A DNA stretch of 64,000 nt, taken from the NCBI GenBank assembly GCA_016708785.1, contig JADJFC010000003.1:62001-126000 (forward strand), given 5' to 3'. A model generated the notes under the pieces. The model was not told the origin of the DNA. It was given only the letters and a program-made list of their open reading frames with translations, and ran no database searches. Both the position numbers and the translations under genes were made by a program. The DNA comes from Bacteroidota bacterium (lineage in GTDB: Bacteria > Bacteroidota > Bacteroidia > AKYH767-A > 2013-40CM-41-45). Every line of letters starts with the position of its first letter. Position 1 is the first letter of the stretch. Below are positions 1-8,647 of the stretch, piece after piece.

Positions 1-544
1 CCAGACGACGATTGCTACGTAAATAACTGTCTGTTTCTGTATAGGCACGGTCGATAATTTTCACAAGTGAATCTCTGTTGTCTGCATTTTCACGGAAGCT
101 GGAAGTGAATTTGTCAAACGTTTCCTGAACGCCTAATTTCTCTGCCATCTTTTTAGTAGTAGAGTAGTAGTCCAGCAGATCCTGATTTTGTCCATAGAAA
201 GCAGTGTATGCCATATCAATTCCATAGATACCATAGTTTACTGCTTTTTTGTAGGCAGTAGTGTAATCAGTTGCTCTAGATGATGAATTTAAAAGATCTC
301 TGTTGAATGGTACATTGTTCTCATAAATGGCATTGATCATTTCCATTGGAGATGGAAGATTGGCAATCGTATAAAAGAATTTAAATTCTAATTTCTCTCT
401 TGCTTTTTGTTTTGCTGTATCAACAACTGTTGTTGTATCTGCAAATTCATCAGTTGTTTGCTCCGGCTTATTGTTATTGCTGCAAGAAATTGCAGTGATT
501 GCAATAAGACTAAATGCAAGGGAGCGCTTTAAGAACTTTTTCAT
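1..544 (-). CDS. Lipoprotein of unknown function, C-terminus cut by the window edge
   Basis: Reading the minus strand from the ATG at 544-542 gives an uninterrupted frame to the first base of the window, about 181 residues, so the gene is partial. The N-terminus is a lipoprotein signal: two lysines, a hydrophobic stretch, then a lipobox ending AISC (Cys about residue 20) followed by an Asn/Thr/Glu-rich linker. The mature part looks helical (residues about 50-180) and has no motif I recognise. It is probably attached to the inner leaflet of the outer membrane or to the inner membrane. It is divergent from the TPR gene that starts at 729. The function is unknown. Confidence 0.8.
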   Translation of the reverse strand, partial: MKKFLKRSLAFSLIAITAISCSNNNKPEQTTDEFADTTTVVDTAKQKAREKLEFKFFYTIANLPSPMEMINAIYENNVPFNRDLLNSSSRATDYTTAYKKAVNYGIYGIDMAYTAFYGQNQDLLDYYSTTKKMAEKLGVQETFDKFTSSFRENADNRDSLVKIIDRAYTETDSYLRSNRRL

Positions 545-728
545 GGAGGATTGTTTGATGCAAAAATAGAAATGATTGGCTAATTTCAAAGAAAAACTAT
601 GTTTTTGGATAAGATATAATATTGAGGTCATTTTGCAACTACTTGAAAATTACTTAAATACATTTGAATTTATTGTAAATGCTGCTAAATTGCAACTTCT
701 GACCTATTTTTCCGGCACATATTCTCTT

Positions 729-1370
729 ATGAAGAAAAAACAAGCGACTCCTCCGATCATAAAAAAGGATGCAAAGAGTGAGAAGAAGACTGATTATTTC
801 AAATGGATTTGGTACCTGATCATTCCTGTTTTGACATTTTTAGTTTATCAATCTGTTACAACTTTTGATTCTACAAACTGGGACGATAAAGCTTATCTGC
901 AGGAAACGCCAATGATAAGGGATCTGAATATGGAAAAGACGAAAGCCATTTTCACGAAAAAAGTACTCAATAGTTATAATCCTATCGTGCTGTTGACATT
1001 TGCTTATGATTACAAGATGTCAAAACTAAAGCCGGGTTGGTGTCATGCTGTGAATTTGTTTTTCCATCTCATGAATGCAATTCTCGTATTTGTTTGCATG
1101 CGTAAATTGCGATTCAAAACTAATCATGCCGGAATTATTGCACTATTATTCGCCTTACATCCTCTGTCTACGGAAGCTGTTGCATGGATAGCAGGAAGAA
1201 AGGATGTAGTTTATTTGTTTTTCTTTTTGTTGTCGTGGAAATTTTATCTGGATTACTTTAATTCAACGAAAAAGCTGTTTCTCTTTGTAAGTATATTCTT
1301 TTCATTCTTTCTTTATTGTCAAAAGTACAAGCTATTACACTTCCTTTTATACTTATTGCATCCGATCTAA
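729..1370 (+). CDS. TMTC-like TPR membrane protein, N-terminal fragment (frameshifted gene)
   Basis: This is the first piece of one gene running to 2765. The start is set at ATG 729 (MKKKQATPP), because the 51 codons upstream in the same frame look non-coding. A first membrane helix follows at about residues 20-40, then an acidic WDD motif after it. The segment HPLSTEAVAWIAGRKD is the signature loop of the TMTC/PMT-like family of polyprenyl-linked mannosyltransferase-like proteins that carry TPR tails. Their eukaryotic relatives O-mannosylate proteins; the bacterial members are uncharacterised. The frame is lost near 1313-1325, where the protein should continue in the +2 frame (VQAITLPF). A second member of the family lies at 49930-51803. 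Confidence 0.75.
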   Translation: MKKKQATPPIIKKDAKSEKKTDYFKWIWYLIIPVLTFLVYQSVTTFDSTNWDDKAYLQETPMIRDLNMEKTKAIFTKKVLNSYNPIVLLTFAYDYKMSKLKPGWCHAVNLFFHLMNAILVFVCMRKLRFKTNHAGIIALLFALHPLSTEAVAWIAGRKDVVYLFFFLLSWKFYLDYFNSTKKLFLFVSIFFSFFLYCQKYKLLHFLLYLLHPI

Positions 1371-1735
1371 TGCTCGATCAAAAGTTTGACCCGAAAAGAT
1401 TACTGAATAAAATTCCATATTTTATTTTGGCGATAATTTTTGGCGTAATCGCTGTTTCGGGAAGTGGTGAGCTAATGGCAGATAAATATACCGCTCCATT
1501 TACACTGCTTGATAAACTTGTCTATTCAATAATGGCATTTGGACTTTACTTGCAGAAAATAATTTTCCCATTCAATCAAATTGCTATTTATCAATTTCCT
1601 GAACCGGGAAGTTCGGCATACATCATTGATCTTCTTGTCGGAATTATAGCGATAGGAGCAATTGTCGTAGGTTTCATCTTTTCGATGAAAAAAAATCCGA
1701 GACTTGCAGGTGGACTATTATTAATTTTGCTGTAA
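1316..1735 (+). CDS. TMTC-like TPR membrane protein, middle fragment
   Basis: This is the continuation of the gene starting at 729, in another frame. Three hydrophobic segments are visible, and the stretch from VQAITLPF onward matches the conserved membrane region after the TMTC signature loop. The frame is lost again near 1720-1735. The following bases read INFAVSIFPVLHF in a third frame, and near 1770 the sequence switches to the frame of the TPR part (YERFVYLAGIG, a conserved TMTC element). At least three single-base shifts are therefore needed to join the gene. Confidence 0.65.
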   Translation: MSKVQAITLPFILIASDLMLDQKFDPKRLLNKIPYFILAIIFGVIAVSGSGELMADKYTAPFTLLDKLVYSIMAFGLYLQKIIFPFNQIAIYQFPEPGSSAYIIDLLVGIIAIGAIVVGFIFSMKKNPRLAGGLLLILL

Positions 1736-1799
1736 GTATTTTTCCTGTTCTACATTTTGTGGCAGTCAACTCAGCCTCATCTATGAGCGATTTGTTTAT

Positions 1800-2765
1800 T
1801 TGGCCGGCATTGGAATTTTCATTGCCGCATTTGCATTGATAGAGCGTTTTCCGAAACAAGAGATGCGAATTACGTATGTTACCATTGCAATTTGTATTCT
1901 TTTCACCGGTTTGACAGTGGCTAGAATACCTATATGGAAAAACAGCCTCTCCTTATGGACAGACATTATCGCTAAAGACCCAACAGCAGCAGATGCTTTT
2001 ACAAATCGTGGACAATATTATGAATCGATCAATGACTATGACAAGGCATTTCTTGATTTTTCTGAATCAGTACGACTAGAGCCGAATAAACCCGGAGGTT
2101 ATCATAACCGAGCGGTTTCTTATTTTCATAAAAAAGATTTCGCACTTGCATTAAAAGATAATCAACGTGTTTTAGATATTGACCCAAAACATACAGACGC
2201 CCTTGTTAATCGTGGAGCAATTTATTTTAATATGAATCAAAATGATTCGGCAATTTTCTATTATAAAAAGGCTCTGGAAGTTACACCGGGTCTTGCAAAG
2301 GCGTATTATAATTGCGGTGCAGCCTATTTCAATATGAAAGACTTTAGTTCTGCTGCTTTTAATTTTAAAAAGGCTACAGAATATATAAGTGATTACACAG
2401 ATGCTTATACTTATTTGGCATTGTCAAATACAAATTTATTTAAGTTCGAAGAAGCTGAGTTTGCAATTAACGCCTCTGAAAAATATACCCCAAATTCAGC
2501 GGCGCGTACAATGGTTTCAAATGAATTGATTCAACTTGGTAATGCAGCCTATCGAAATGGGAAACCTGATGAGGCACTCAACCTTTATACAGAATCAGCT
2601 CGCATCATGCCTTCTAATGCAGAAGCTTATTTCAATCTTGGCGGAATTTATCTGATGAAGAAAGAGATACTAAAGGCCAGAGAGAACTGGCAAAAGACGT
2701 TAAGCCTGAATCCTAATCACGCAGAGGCAAAAAACTGGCTTACGCGAACAGCCGGAGCAAAGTAG
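1800..2765 (+). CDS. TMTC-like TPR membrane protein, C-terminal TPR fragment
   Basis: C-terminal part of the gene begun at 729. Two last membrane helices (about residues 1-40 of this fragment) are followed by roughly seven tetratricopeptide repeats, recognisable by the pattern of paired helices ending in Asp-Pro-x-x or Glu-Pro-x-x (for example ALEVTPGLAKAYYNCG). The TPR array probably lies in the periplasm and binds protein partners or substrates. The frame is intact to the stop at 2763-2765. The start of this fragment is only where the open frame happens to show a start codon; it is not a separate gene. Confidence 0.7.
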   Translation: MAGIGIFIAAFALIERFPKQEMRITYVTIAICILFTGLTVARIPIWKNSLSLWTDIIAKDPTAADAFTNRGQYYESINDYDKAFLDFSESVRLEPNKPGGYHNRAVSYFHKKDFALALKDNQRVLDIDPKHTDALVNRGAIYFNMNQNDSAIFYYKKALEVTPGLAKAYYNCGAAYFNMKDFSSAAFNFKKATEYISDYTDAYTYLALSNTNLFKFEEAEFAINASEKYTPNSAARTMVSNELIQLGNAAYRNGKPDEALNLYTESARIMPSNAEAYFNLGGIYLMKKEILKARENWQKTLSLNPNHAEAKNWLTRTAGAK

Positions 2766-2796
2766 TAGCTCCTTCTAAAAACGCCACTAATTTTCT

Positions 2797-2804
2797 TATC
2801 TTTG
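2797..2804 (+). promoter_or_regulatory. Bacteroidota -7 promoter box (TATCTTTG)
   Basis: Exact match to the Bacteroidota -7 consensus TAnnTTTG. It ends 4 bases before the ATG of the dCMP deaminase gene, so a transcript from it would have an almost absent leader. No clear -33 TTTG is visible upstream. Confidence 0.5.
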
Positions 2805-2808
2805 CATC

Positions 2809-3288
2809 ATGCATCGTCCGAGTTTTGATGAAATTTATATGGAGCTGGCCCAGAACCTTGCTCATAAGTCACATTGCGTAAAAATTAAAGTTGGGTCTGT
2901 TCTCACAAAAGATACTCGTATTGTTTCTCTTGGCTACAACGGCCCACCTGCCGGAACCCACAATTGCGATGAAGAATGGCCTGAAGTAGGCTGTCCTCGC
3001 GATAGTAAAGGCAGCTGTTCTTTGGCTCTTCATGCAGAACAAAATGCCATCCTTTATGCCTCGAAAAATGGCGTTCCTATTGAAGGGTGCACTATTTACG
3101 TGACTCTTTCACCTTGCCTTCCCTGTGCTCGAATCATCTATACGATGGGCATTAAAAAAGTCATTTACCTAAATAGCTACGCTGAATACAAAGGCATTGG
3201 CACCGATGAAGGTGTTGATTTTTTAAGACGTTTCGGAGTCCAAGTCGAAAAGTTCAAGAAGCCCGAGCAATTGGTTTCTATCGCTTAA
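2809..3288 (+). CDS. dCMP deaminase family protein
   Basis: A zinc-dependent deoxycytidylate deaminase that converts dCMP to dUMP, feeding thymidylate synthesis in the cytosol. The protein has 159 residues, typical of the family. The catalytic signature is clear: His75-Ala-Glu77 and, about 25 residues later, Pro102-Cys103-x-x-Cys106, which together supply the zinc ligands and the proton-shuttling glutamate. The Cys/His-rich insert at residues 51-70 (C53, C62, C70) resembles the extra zinc site of dCMP deaminases, as opposed to cytosine or tRNA-adenosine deaminases. The start at 2809 is fixed by the conserved N-terminus and the promoter box just upstream. It stands alone as a transcription unit. 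Confidence 0.9.
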   Translation: MHRPSFDEIYMELAQNLAHKSHCVKIKVGSVLTKDTRIVSLGYNGPPAGTHNCDEEWPEVGCPRDSKGSCSLALHAEQNAILYASKNGVPIEGCTIYVTLSPCLPCARIIYTMGIKKVIYLNSYAEYKGIGTDEGVDFLRRFGVQVEKFKKPEQLVSIA

Positions 3289-3431
3289 AAAGCACTTTTT
3301 TTACTACCAATCATTTGAAATTCAATAGTGTTATTGTCTTGTTAAATCGTCAATTACTAAAACATTTTTCGAAAAAATCAGTTTAAACTGTTTGGGTCGC
3401 AACAGTTCGCACTCCTTAAATCCTCAAAAAA

Positions 3432-4166
3432 GTGAATAAGTTAAAAATCTGGTTACCGTTAATTTTTGGCGGACTATTAGCAGTTGGTATTTATGTCGGA
3501 ATGAGAATGAATCAACCGGCAAATGCAAGTTCTTTTTTCTCTTTTCGCACCGGGCAATTCAATAAATTGAATGATGTGATCAATTATATCAATCAAGAGT
3601 ATGTCGATACAGTCAATCAAAAAAAATTGGTCGAGAATACGATTGAAGAAATGCTTCACCGACTGGATCCGCATTCAGCATATATTCCAGCCGATGAACT
3701 TCAGTCAACAAATGAACCATTGGAAGGAAATTTTGATGGCATCGGCGTAGAATTTCATATTCAAGATGATACTATCATGGTCGTTACGGCAGTTTCCGGT
3801 GGTCCTTCTGATGCACTTGGTATTTTACCCGGCGACAGGATCATTAAAGTTGAAGGTAAAAGTGTTGCAAACATTCACATCACAAATCAAATGGTCATGC
3901 AAAATCTTCGCGGACCAAGTGGAACGAAAGTGAAAGTGACCATTTACAGAAAAGGAAAGCAAATCGATTATTCAATCACACGTGGAAAAATTCCAATTTA
4001 TAGTGTAGACGTTTCTTACATGCTTAGTCCGGAAACAGGGTATATCAAAGTCAGTCATTTTGGTGATAAGACTTATGAGGAATATGTCGACGGATTTATG
4101 AAGTTGAAAGAAAAAGGAATGAAAAACCTTGTCTTGATCTTCGTGGAAATCCGGGTGGATATTTAA
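3432..4166 (+). CDS. S41 family C-terminal processing peptidase, N-terminal fragment
   Basis: First part of a CtpA/Prc-like periplasmic serine protease. It starts at GTG 3432 with a signal-anchor helix (residues about 5-25), followed by the typical helical tail-binding region and the motif LDPHSAYIP. A PDZ domain covers about residues 95-180 (GIGVEF to GDRIIKVEG). The frame is lost at about 4131-4137: the correct continuation VLDLRGNPGGYL is found one frame over, so a single missing base there would restore the gene. The catalytic residues lie in the second fragment. A second, intact S41 protease is encoded at 31894-33600. Confidence 0.85.
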   Translation: MNKLKIWLPLIFGGLLAVGIYVGMRMNQPANASSFFSFRTGQFNKLNDVINYINQEYVDTVNQKKLVENTIEEMLHRLDPHSAYIPADELQSTNEPLEGNFDGIGVEFHIQDDTIMVVTAVSGGPSDALGILPGDRIIKVEGKSVANIHITNQMVMQNLRGPSGTKVKVTIYRKGKQIDYSITRGKIPIYSVDVSYMLSPETGYIKVSHFGDKTYEEYVDGFMKLKEKGMKNLVLIFVEIRVDI

Positions 4167-4180
4167 AAACCGCTATTCAG

Positions 4181-5047
4181 TTGGCTGACGAATTTTTGCC
4201 GGAGAAAAAACTGATTGTATATACACAAGGCCGTTCTCGTCCGAAAGAATCATATTCTGCTTCTACAAATGGTTTCTTTGAAAAAGGTGCTCTCGTAGTA
4301 CTTATCGATGAAGGAAGCGCATCGGCAAGTGAAATTGTTTCGGGTGCATTGCAAGATTGGGATCGCGCAACTATCGTTGGTCGTCGCTCATTTGGTAAAG
4401 GGCTTGTTCAGGAACAAAGCGAATTTCCTGATGGTTCAGCAATTCGTTTGACGATTGCAAGATATTATACACCTACCGGTCGTTGTATTCAAAAACCGTA
4501 TGATGAAAATTATAGTGAGTACGAAAACGAACTTTCAGTTCGCCTAAAACATGGTGAGCTTTTAAGTTCCGATAGTATTCATTTCGCTGACTCTCTTAAA
4601 TTTACTACTCCAGGTGGAAAAGTAGTTTATGGTGGCGGTGGTATCATGCCAGATGTTTTTGTTTCTCTCGATACATCCGGAATTTCAGAATATTATTCTA
4701 GTCTTAGTTCGAAAGGTTTGATCACTGAATTTGTCTATAAATATGTCGATAACAACCGGACAACTTTGAGTAAGTATAAAAACTTCGATGAGTTCAATTC
4801 AGGATTCAAAATAAATGAAAACATTTACAATCAATTCATTTCTTATGCCGAAAAAAGCGGTGTAAAGCCTGATGCTGAAGGAATGAAAACATCTGATGAA
4901 ATAATTCGGACACAATTGAAAGCTTTAATTGCTCGTCAGGTCTGGAAAAACGATGGTTTTTATCCTGTAATACAGACATTGGATAATACTTTGAAAAAGG
5001 CGCTTGAGTTGATCGACAAAAAACAAGTTGCCATTATAGGAAGTTAA
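4181..5047 (+). CDS. S41 family C-terminal processing peptidase, C-terminal catalytic fragment
   Basis: Second part of the protease that starts at 3432. The reading frame is already open from about 4120, where it encodes LDLRGNPGG; the coordinate given is only the first start-like codon. The serine-lysine dyad is present: Ser in GSASASEIVSG and Lys in RRSFGKGLVQ, the hallmark of the Prc/CtpA family. About 150 residues of helical C-terminal extension follow. The PAP2 gene starts on the base after the stop codon, suggesting co-transcription. Confidence 0.85.
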   Translation: MADEFLPEKKLIVYTQGRSRPKESYSASTNGFFEKGALVVLIDEGSASASEIVSGALQDWDRATIVGRRSFGKGLVQEQSEFPDGSAIRLTIARYYTPTGRCIQKPYDENYSEYENELSVRLKHGELLSSDSIHFADSLKFTTPGGKVVYGGGGIMPDVFVSLDTSGISEYYSSLSSKGLITEFVYKYVDNNRTTLSKYKNFDEFNSGFKINENIYNQFISYAEKSGVKPDAEGMKTSDEIIRTQLKALIARQVWKNDGFYPVIQTLDNTLKKALELIDKKQVAIIGS

Positions 5048-5338
5048 GTGAAAGAAATTTATTTCAAAGTAATTTCTATATGTTTCGCTCAACTGATCTT
5101 TATCGGACAAATTAGTTTTGCGCAGAATAAAATCACATTATCTCGGCCAAAAGATGTAATAATTTCCGGGGCCGGAGCTACGCTTTTTTTAGGCGGGTAT
5201 TATTTTTATCAGAAGAAAGATCCTTTAAGTGTTGAACAAATTTCTAATCTGAAAATTTCAGATATCAATTCGTTTGACAGACCGGCAGTAAATAATTACT
5301 CAGTAGGCGCGGCTGACGCATCTGATATCCTTCTTTAA
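5048..5338 (+). CDS. PAP2 family phosphatase, N-terminal fragment before an in-frame stop
   Basis: It starts at GTG 5048, directly after the S41 stop, with a Sec signal peptide (hydrophobic core, cleavage after SFAQ). The fragment covers the first membrane region and the segment ending SDILL, then meets TAA at 5336-5338. The following codons in the SAME frame read TSMALPALLL, which is the normal continuation, so this is a nonsense codon rather than a frameshift. TAT or TAC (Tyr) would fit the family. Either a base error or a genuine inactivating mutation is possible. Confidence 0.7.
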   Translation: MKEIYFKVISICFAQLIFIGQISFAQNKITLSRPKDVIISGAGATLFLGGYYFYQKKDPLSVEQISNLKISDINSFDRPAVNNYSVGAADASDILL

Positions 5339-5344
5339 ACTTCA

Positions 5345-5788
5345 ATGGCTCTTCCTGCATTACTGTTGACAGATAAAGACATCAGAAAAGATGCAACTCC
5401 TGTAATGCTCGTTTACTTTCATTCTGTATTGATTACTTCGGGAGAAGTTCTGATGACAAAAGGTTTAGTAGATCGTACCCGGCCATTCGTATACAATGAG
5501 AATGCGCCGATGAGTGAAAAGCAAAAACCGGATGCCAATGCCTCTTTTTTCTCGAGTCACACAGCATTGACTGCAAATGCGGCTGCATATACTGCAGCGG
5601 TTTATAGCATTTATCATCCTAATAGTAAAGCATTGCCATATATTTACATTGGAGCTGCAGCGATTCCATTGACAACAGGTTATTTAAGGTATGAAGCCGG
5701 AAAGCACTTCCCAACTGATATTGCAGCCGGATTAATAATTGGGGCTTTGAACGGTTATTTAATGGCCAAATGGCATAAAAGTAAATAG
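5345..5788 (+). CDS. PAP2 family phosphatase, C-terminal catalytic fragment
   Basis: Carries the three phosphatase motifs of the type 2 phosphatidic acid phosphatase superfamily: KGLVDRTRP (K-x6-RP), SSHTA (PSGH-like), and RYEAGKHFPTDIAAG (SR-x5-H-x3-D-like). Such enzymes dephosphorylate membrane lipids, for example undecaprenyl diphosphate or lipid A phosphates, on the periplasmic side. Membrane helices flank the motifs. It is in frame with the fragment at 5048-5338 and separated from it only by the TAA at 5336-5338, so the two are one gene. Confidence 0.8.
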   Translation: MALPALLLTDKDIRKDATPVMLVYFHSVLITSGEVLMTKGLVDRTRPFVYNENAPMSEKQKPDANASFFSSHTALTANAAAYTAAVYSIYHPNSKALPYIYIGAAAIPLTTGYLRYEAGKHFPTDIAAGLIIGALNGYLMAKWHKSK

Positions 5789-5862
5789 CGCAGAAATTAT
5801 TTTTATAATAATTCTGTAAAACAAATATTTAATTCACTTTCGATTATTTGCTGAATAAACTT

Positions 5863-5870
5863 TATCTTTA
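5863..5870 (+). promoter_or_regulatory. Candidate -7 promoter box (TATCTTTA) of sodA
   Basis: Seven of eight positions match TAnnTTTG. It lies 21 bases before the ATG at 5892, after a gene-free stretch, so it is a plausible promoter for superoxide dismutase. No convincing -33 element is visible. Confidence 0.4.
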
Positions 5871-5891
5871 CGCATCTAAAAAATTATTCAA

Positions 5892-6503
5892 ATGGCATTC
5901 GAACTTCCAAAACTTCCTTACGCATTCAATGCGCTAGAGCCAAATATTGATGCACGCACGATGGAGATCCATCACGGTAAACATCATCAGGCTTATATTA
6001 CTAATCTTAATGCTGCAATTGCAGGAACTGATGCTGAGAAATTAAGCATCGAAGATATTTGCAAAAATATTTCTAAATATCCAATGCCTGTCAGAAATAA
6101 TGGCGGTGGTCATTATAATCACTCTCTTTTCTGGACTGTAATGAAACAGAATGGAGGAGGAAATCCAACAGGTGAAGTTGCAACAGCTATTGATGCTGCA
6201 TTTGGTTCATTTGAAGATTTCAAAACAAAATTCAATACAGCAGGTGCAACTCGTTTCGGTAGTGGTTGGGCTTGGTTGATCGTAGGTGCAGATAAAAAAT
6301 TGGCCATAACATCAACTCCGAATCAGGATAATCCTTTGATGGATATTGCTGAGGTAAAAGGAACGCCAATTCTTGGTTGTGATGTTTGGGAGCATGCATA
6401 TTATCTGAACTACCAAAATCGTCGCCCTGATTATATGACCGCTTGGTGGAATGTGATCAATTGGGATGAAGTAAATCGTCGATTGGCAGCAGCTAGCAAA
6501 TAA
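5892..6503 (+). CDS. sodA: Superoxide dismutase, Mn-type or cambialistic
   Basis: Cytosolic Fe/Mn-family superoxide dismutase (2 superoxide to O2 and H2O2), 203 residues as expected. The four metal ligands are visible: His27 (in MEIHHGKHH), the second His in GGHYNHSLFW, and Asp and His in the DVWEHAYYLNY signature. The residues that usually discriminate metal use, the GGG before HYNH and Gln in TPNQDNPL, are of the manganese type. This points to Mn or flexible metal use, but specificity cannot be settled by sequence. It is monocistronic, with a promoter box upstream and a terminator hairpin downstream. Confidence 0.93.
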   Translation: MAFELPKLPYAFNALEPNIDARTMEIHHGKHHQAYITNLNAAIAGTDAEKLSIEDICKNISKYPMPVRNNGGGHYNHSLFWTVMKQNGGGNPTGEVATAIDAAFGSFEDFKTKFNTAGATRFGSGWAWLIVGADKKLAITSTPNQDNPLMDIAEVKGTPILGCDVWEHAYYLNYQNRRPDYMTAWWNVINWDEVNRRLAAASK

Positions 6504-6521
6504 TGAAATAAGAAATCATGG

Positions 6522-6550
6522 AAGGCTCTACGAAAGTGGGGCCTTTTTTT
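6522..6550 (+). terminator. Rho-independent terminator after sodA
   Basis: A short hairpin (AAGGCTC pairing with GGGCCTT, one G-T pair, loop of about 10) is followed by a run of T, 19 bases after the sodA stop. Confidence 0.75.
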
Positions 6551-6600
6551 TGTTCAATTACTAAAAGCCTTAACAAATCATTAAGTAAAAACACGATAAT

Positions 6601-6660
6601 TTCTATGTGTTCCTATGTGTCTATGTGGTAGAAAAATTTTCACCACATAGACACATAGAA
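6601..6660. repeat. Hairpin of 8-bp words (CTATGTGT / CACATAGA)
   Basis: The left arm repeats TATGTGTC-like octamers and the right arm is its reverse complement built from CACATAGA words. The inner stem at 6611-6628 pairs with 6643-6660 (17 of 18 positions) around a 14-base AT-rich loop. It lies between sodA and the DUF885 gene and is one of several short-period intergenic hairpins in the window. Confidence 0.8.
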
Positions 6661-6763
6661 CCAAGAAGATCCTGCCAAATAAAGTCCATTGTGTTAGAAA
6701 ATTAGGATTATAAATTTTAACACACACTAAGAAACAGATTTTCTCTTGCTTTCAATATTTTCC

Positions 6764-6771
6764 TATCATTG
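6764..6771 (+). promoter_or_regulatory. Candidate -7 promoter box (TATCATTG)
   Basis: Seven of eight positions fit TAnnTTTG. It ends 4 bases before ATG 6776 of the DUF885 lipoprotein gene. A TTG lies 15 bases upstream of the box, somewhat closer than the usual -33 spacing. The same box at the same distance from a start codon occurs at 17011. Confidence 0.45.
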
Positions 6772-6775
6772 CAAC

Positions 6776-8520
6776 ATGAAAAGATACTTACTCTGGCATT
6801 GCTGATCATAGCAGGATTTGGCTGTAATTCAAAGAAAACGGAATCTACCGGCGATCAAAATCAACAATTCGATCAATACAAAAATGCATTCGTCGAACAC
6901 ATGTGGGAAATTTATCCGGGCTGGGCAAGCTCACAAGGCTATCATAAATTTGATAGCGTTATGTTCGTTCCAAATGCAGAATATGATACAAAACAATTAG
7001 CCTTTGCCAATGCAAATCTTGATTCACTAAAGGCATTTGATCTGAAGAAACTGTCGGATAACAACAAGACAGATTTTTATATGATAGAAAACCAGCTGAA
7101 GTCAATTGTTTGGTCTATCAATGAAATGAAATCCGGCGAATGGAATCCTGCCAGTTACAATGTTTCAGGTGAAGTCGCTGAAATGATCAACAACAATTAC
7201 GATTCACTTGATGTTCGTCTGCATAACCTGGGAATAAAAATGAAAAATATTCCTGCATATTATGAAGCTGCTACAAAAAATCTGAAGAATCCGACAGTTG
7301 AACATACTGAACTTGCCATCGAACAAAATATGGGTGGTGTTTCTGTTTTTGAGAACGATCTTGTTAATGCTTTGAAAGAATCTAAATTGAGTGATGCCGA
7401 AAAATCTGAAATTTCTAATCAGGCGAAACTAGCTGTCGGTGCAATCAAATCATATGTAGATTTTCTGAAGACGATGAAGAACGATAGTCCTCGAAGCTTC
7501 CGTCTTGGCGAAGAACTTTACAAAAAGAAATTTGAATTCGATATTCAATCGGGTTATACTGCGGATGAAGTGCTGGCAAAAGCAATTTCACACAAAAAAG
7601 AATTGCATCAAAAAATGGCGGAGATCTCTGCTAAATTGTGGCCAAAATATTTCGCCGGACAGGAAATGCCGAAAGATAGCATGTTATTGATCCGTCAGAT
7701 GATCGACAAACTTTCATTGATCCATGTTCATCCCGATTCATTTCAGATTGCAATCGATAAACAGATCCCTGTGCTCGTTGATTTTATCAAAGAAAAAAAT
7801 CTGATCTACATCGATCCATCAAAACCGCTTGTTGTTAGAAAAGAACCTGATTATATGGCAGGAGTTGCCGGAGCTTCTATTTCTGCACCCGGACCGTACG
7901 ACAAAACAGGAAACACCTATTACAATGTTGGAAGTTTGTCGGGTTGGGACAAAGACCGCGCTGAAAGTTATTTGCGTGAATACAATCAATACATTTTACA
8001 GATCTTGAATATCCACGAAGCAATTCCCGGACATTATACTCAACTTGTCTATGCAAACCAATCGCCAAGTCTGATCAAATCACTGCTGGGTTCAAGTTCG
8101 ATGGTTGAAGGATGGGCAGTGTACACAGAGCGTATGATGTTGGAAGAAGGCTATGGCAACAACGAACCTGAAATGTGGTTGATGTATTACAAATGGAATT
8201 TGAGAAGCACATGCAATTTCATTCTGGATAACAGTGTTCACACAAAGAACATGTCGAAAGAAGATGCATTGAATTTATTGACAAATGAAGCTTTCCAGCA
8301 AAAAACAGAAGCTGAAAACAAATGGCGTCGTGTTTCATTGACATCGGTTCAACTTTGTTGTTATTTCACAGGCTACACAGAGATCTACGATCTTCGTGAG
8401 GAAATGAAAAAGAAACAAGGCGATAAATTCAAGTTGAAAGACTGGCATGAGAAGTTTTTGAGTTATGGCAGTGCTCCGGTGAAGTATATTAGGGAGTTGA
8501 TGTTGGAAGAGAAAAAATAA
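6776..8520 (+). CDS. DUF885 family lipoprotein, probable zinc peptidase-like protein
   Basis: About 580 residues matching the DUF885 family, whose members carry a thermolysin-like metal site. Visible motifs are HEAIPGHYTQLVY (HE-x3-GH, about two thirds along) and a downstream EGWAVYTE that supplies a conserved glutamate. The catalytic role is inferred, not proven. Start choice: ATG 6776 gives MKR and then a stop, but adding one A to the following A-run gives MKKILTLALLIIAGFGC, a perfect lipoprotein signal in the frame of the long ORF. That frame is also open from TTG 6769. I therefore take 6776 as the true start, with a one-base deletion in the sequence. Confidence 0.85.
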
Positions 8521-8525
8521 ACTTT

Positions 8526-8555
8526 AAAAAAGCCTCGCAATTGCGGGGCTTTTTT
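8526..8555 (+). terminator. Rho-independent terminator after DUF885 gene
   Basis: A perfect hairpin with almost no loop (GCCTCGCAA against TTGCGGGGC, one G-T pair) flanked by an A-run and a T-run, 5 bases after the stop codon. The symmetric A/T flanks would let it work on both strands. Confidence 0.85.
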
Positions 8556-8634
8556 GTGAGTGTGAGTGTGAGTGTGAGTGTGAGTGTGAGTGTGAGTGTG
8601 AAGTGTGAGTGTGAAGTGTGAAGTGTGAAGTGAG
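8556..8634. repeat. GTGAGT hexamer microsatellite passing into GTGAAGT heptamers
   Basis: About eight tandem copies of GTGAGT begin immediately after the terminator T-run and then alternate with the 7-base variant GTGAAGT. Change in copy number by slippage is likely. No gene runs through it on either strand that I can support. Confidence 0.9.
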
Positions 8635-8647
8635 GAGGGGAGAGCCT

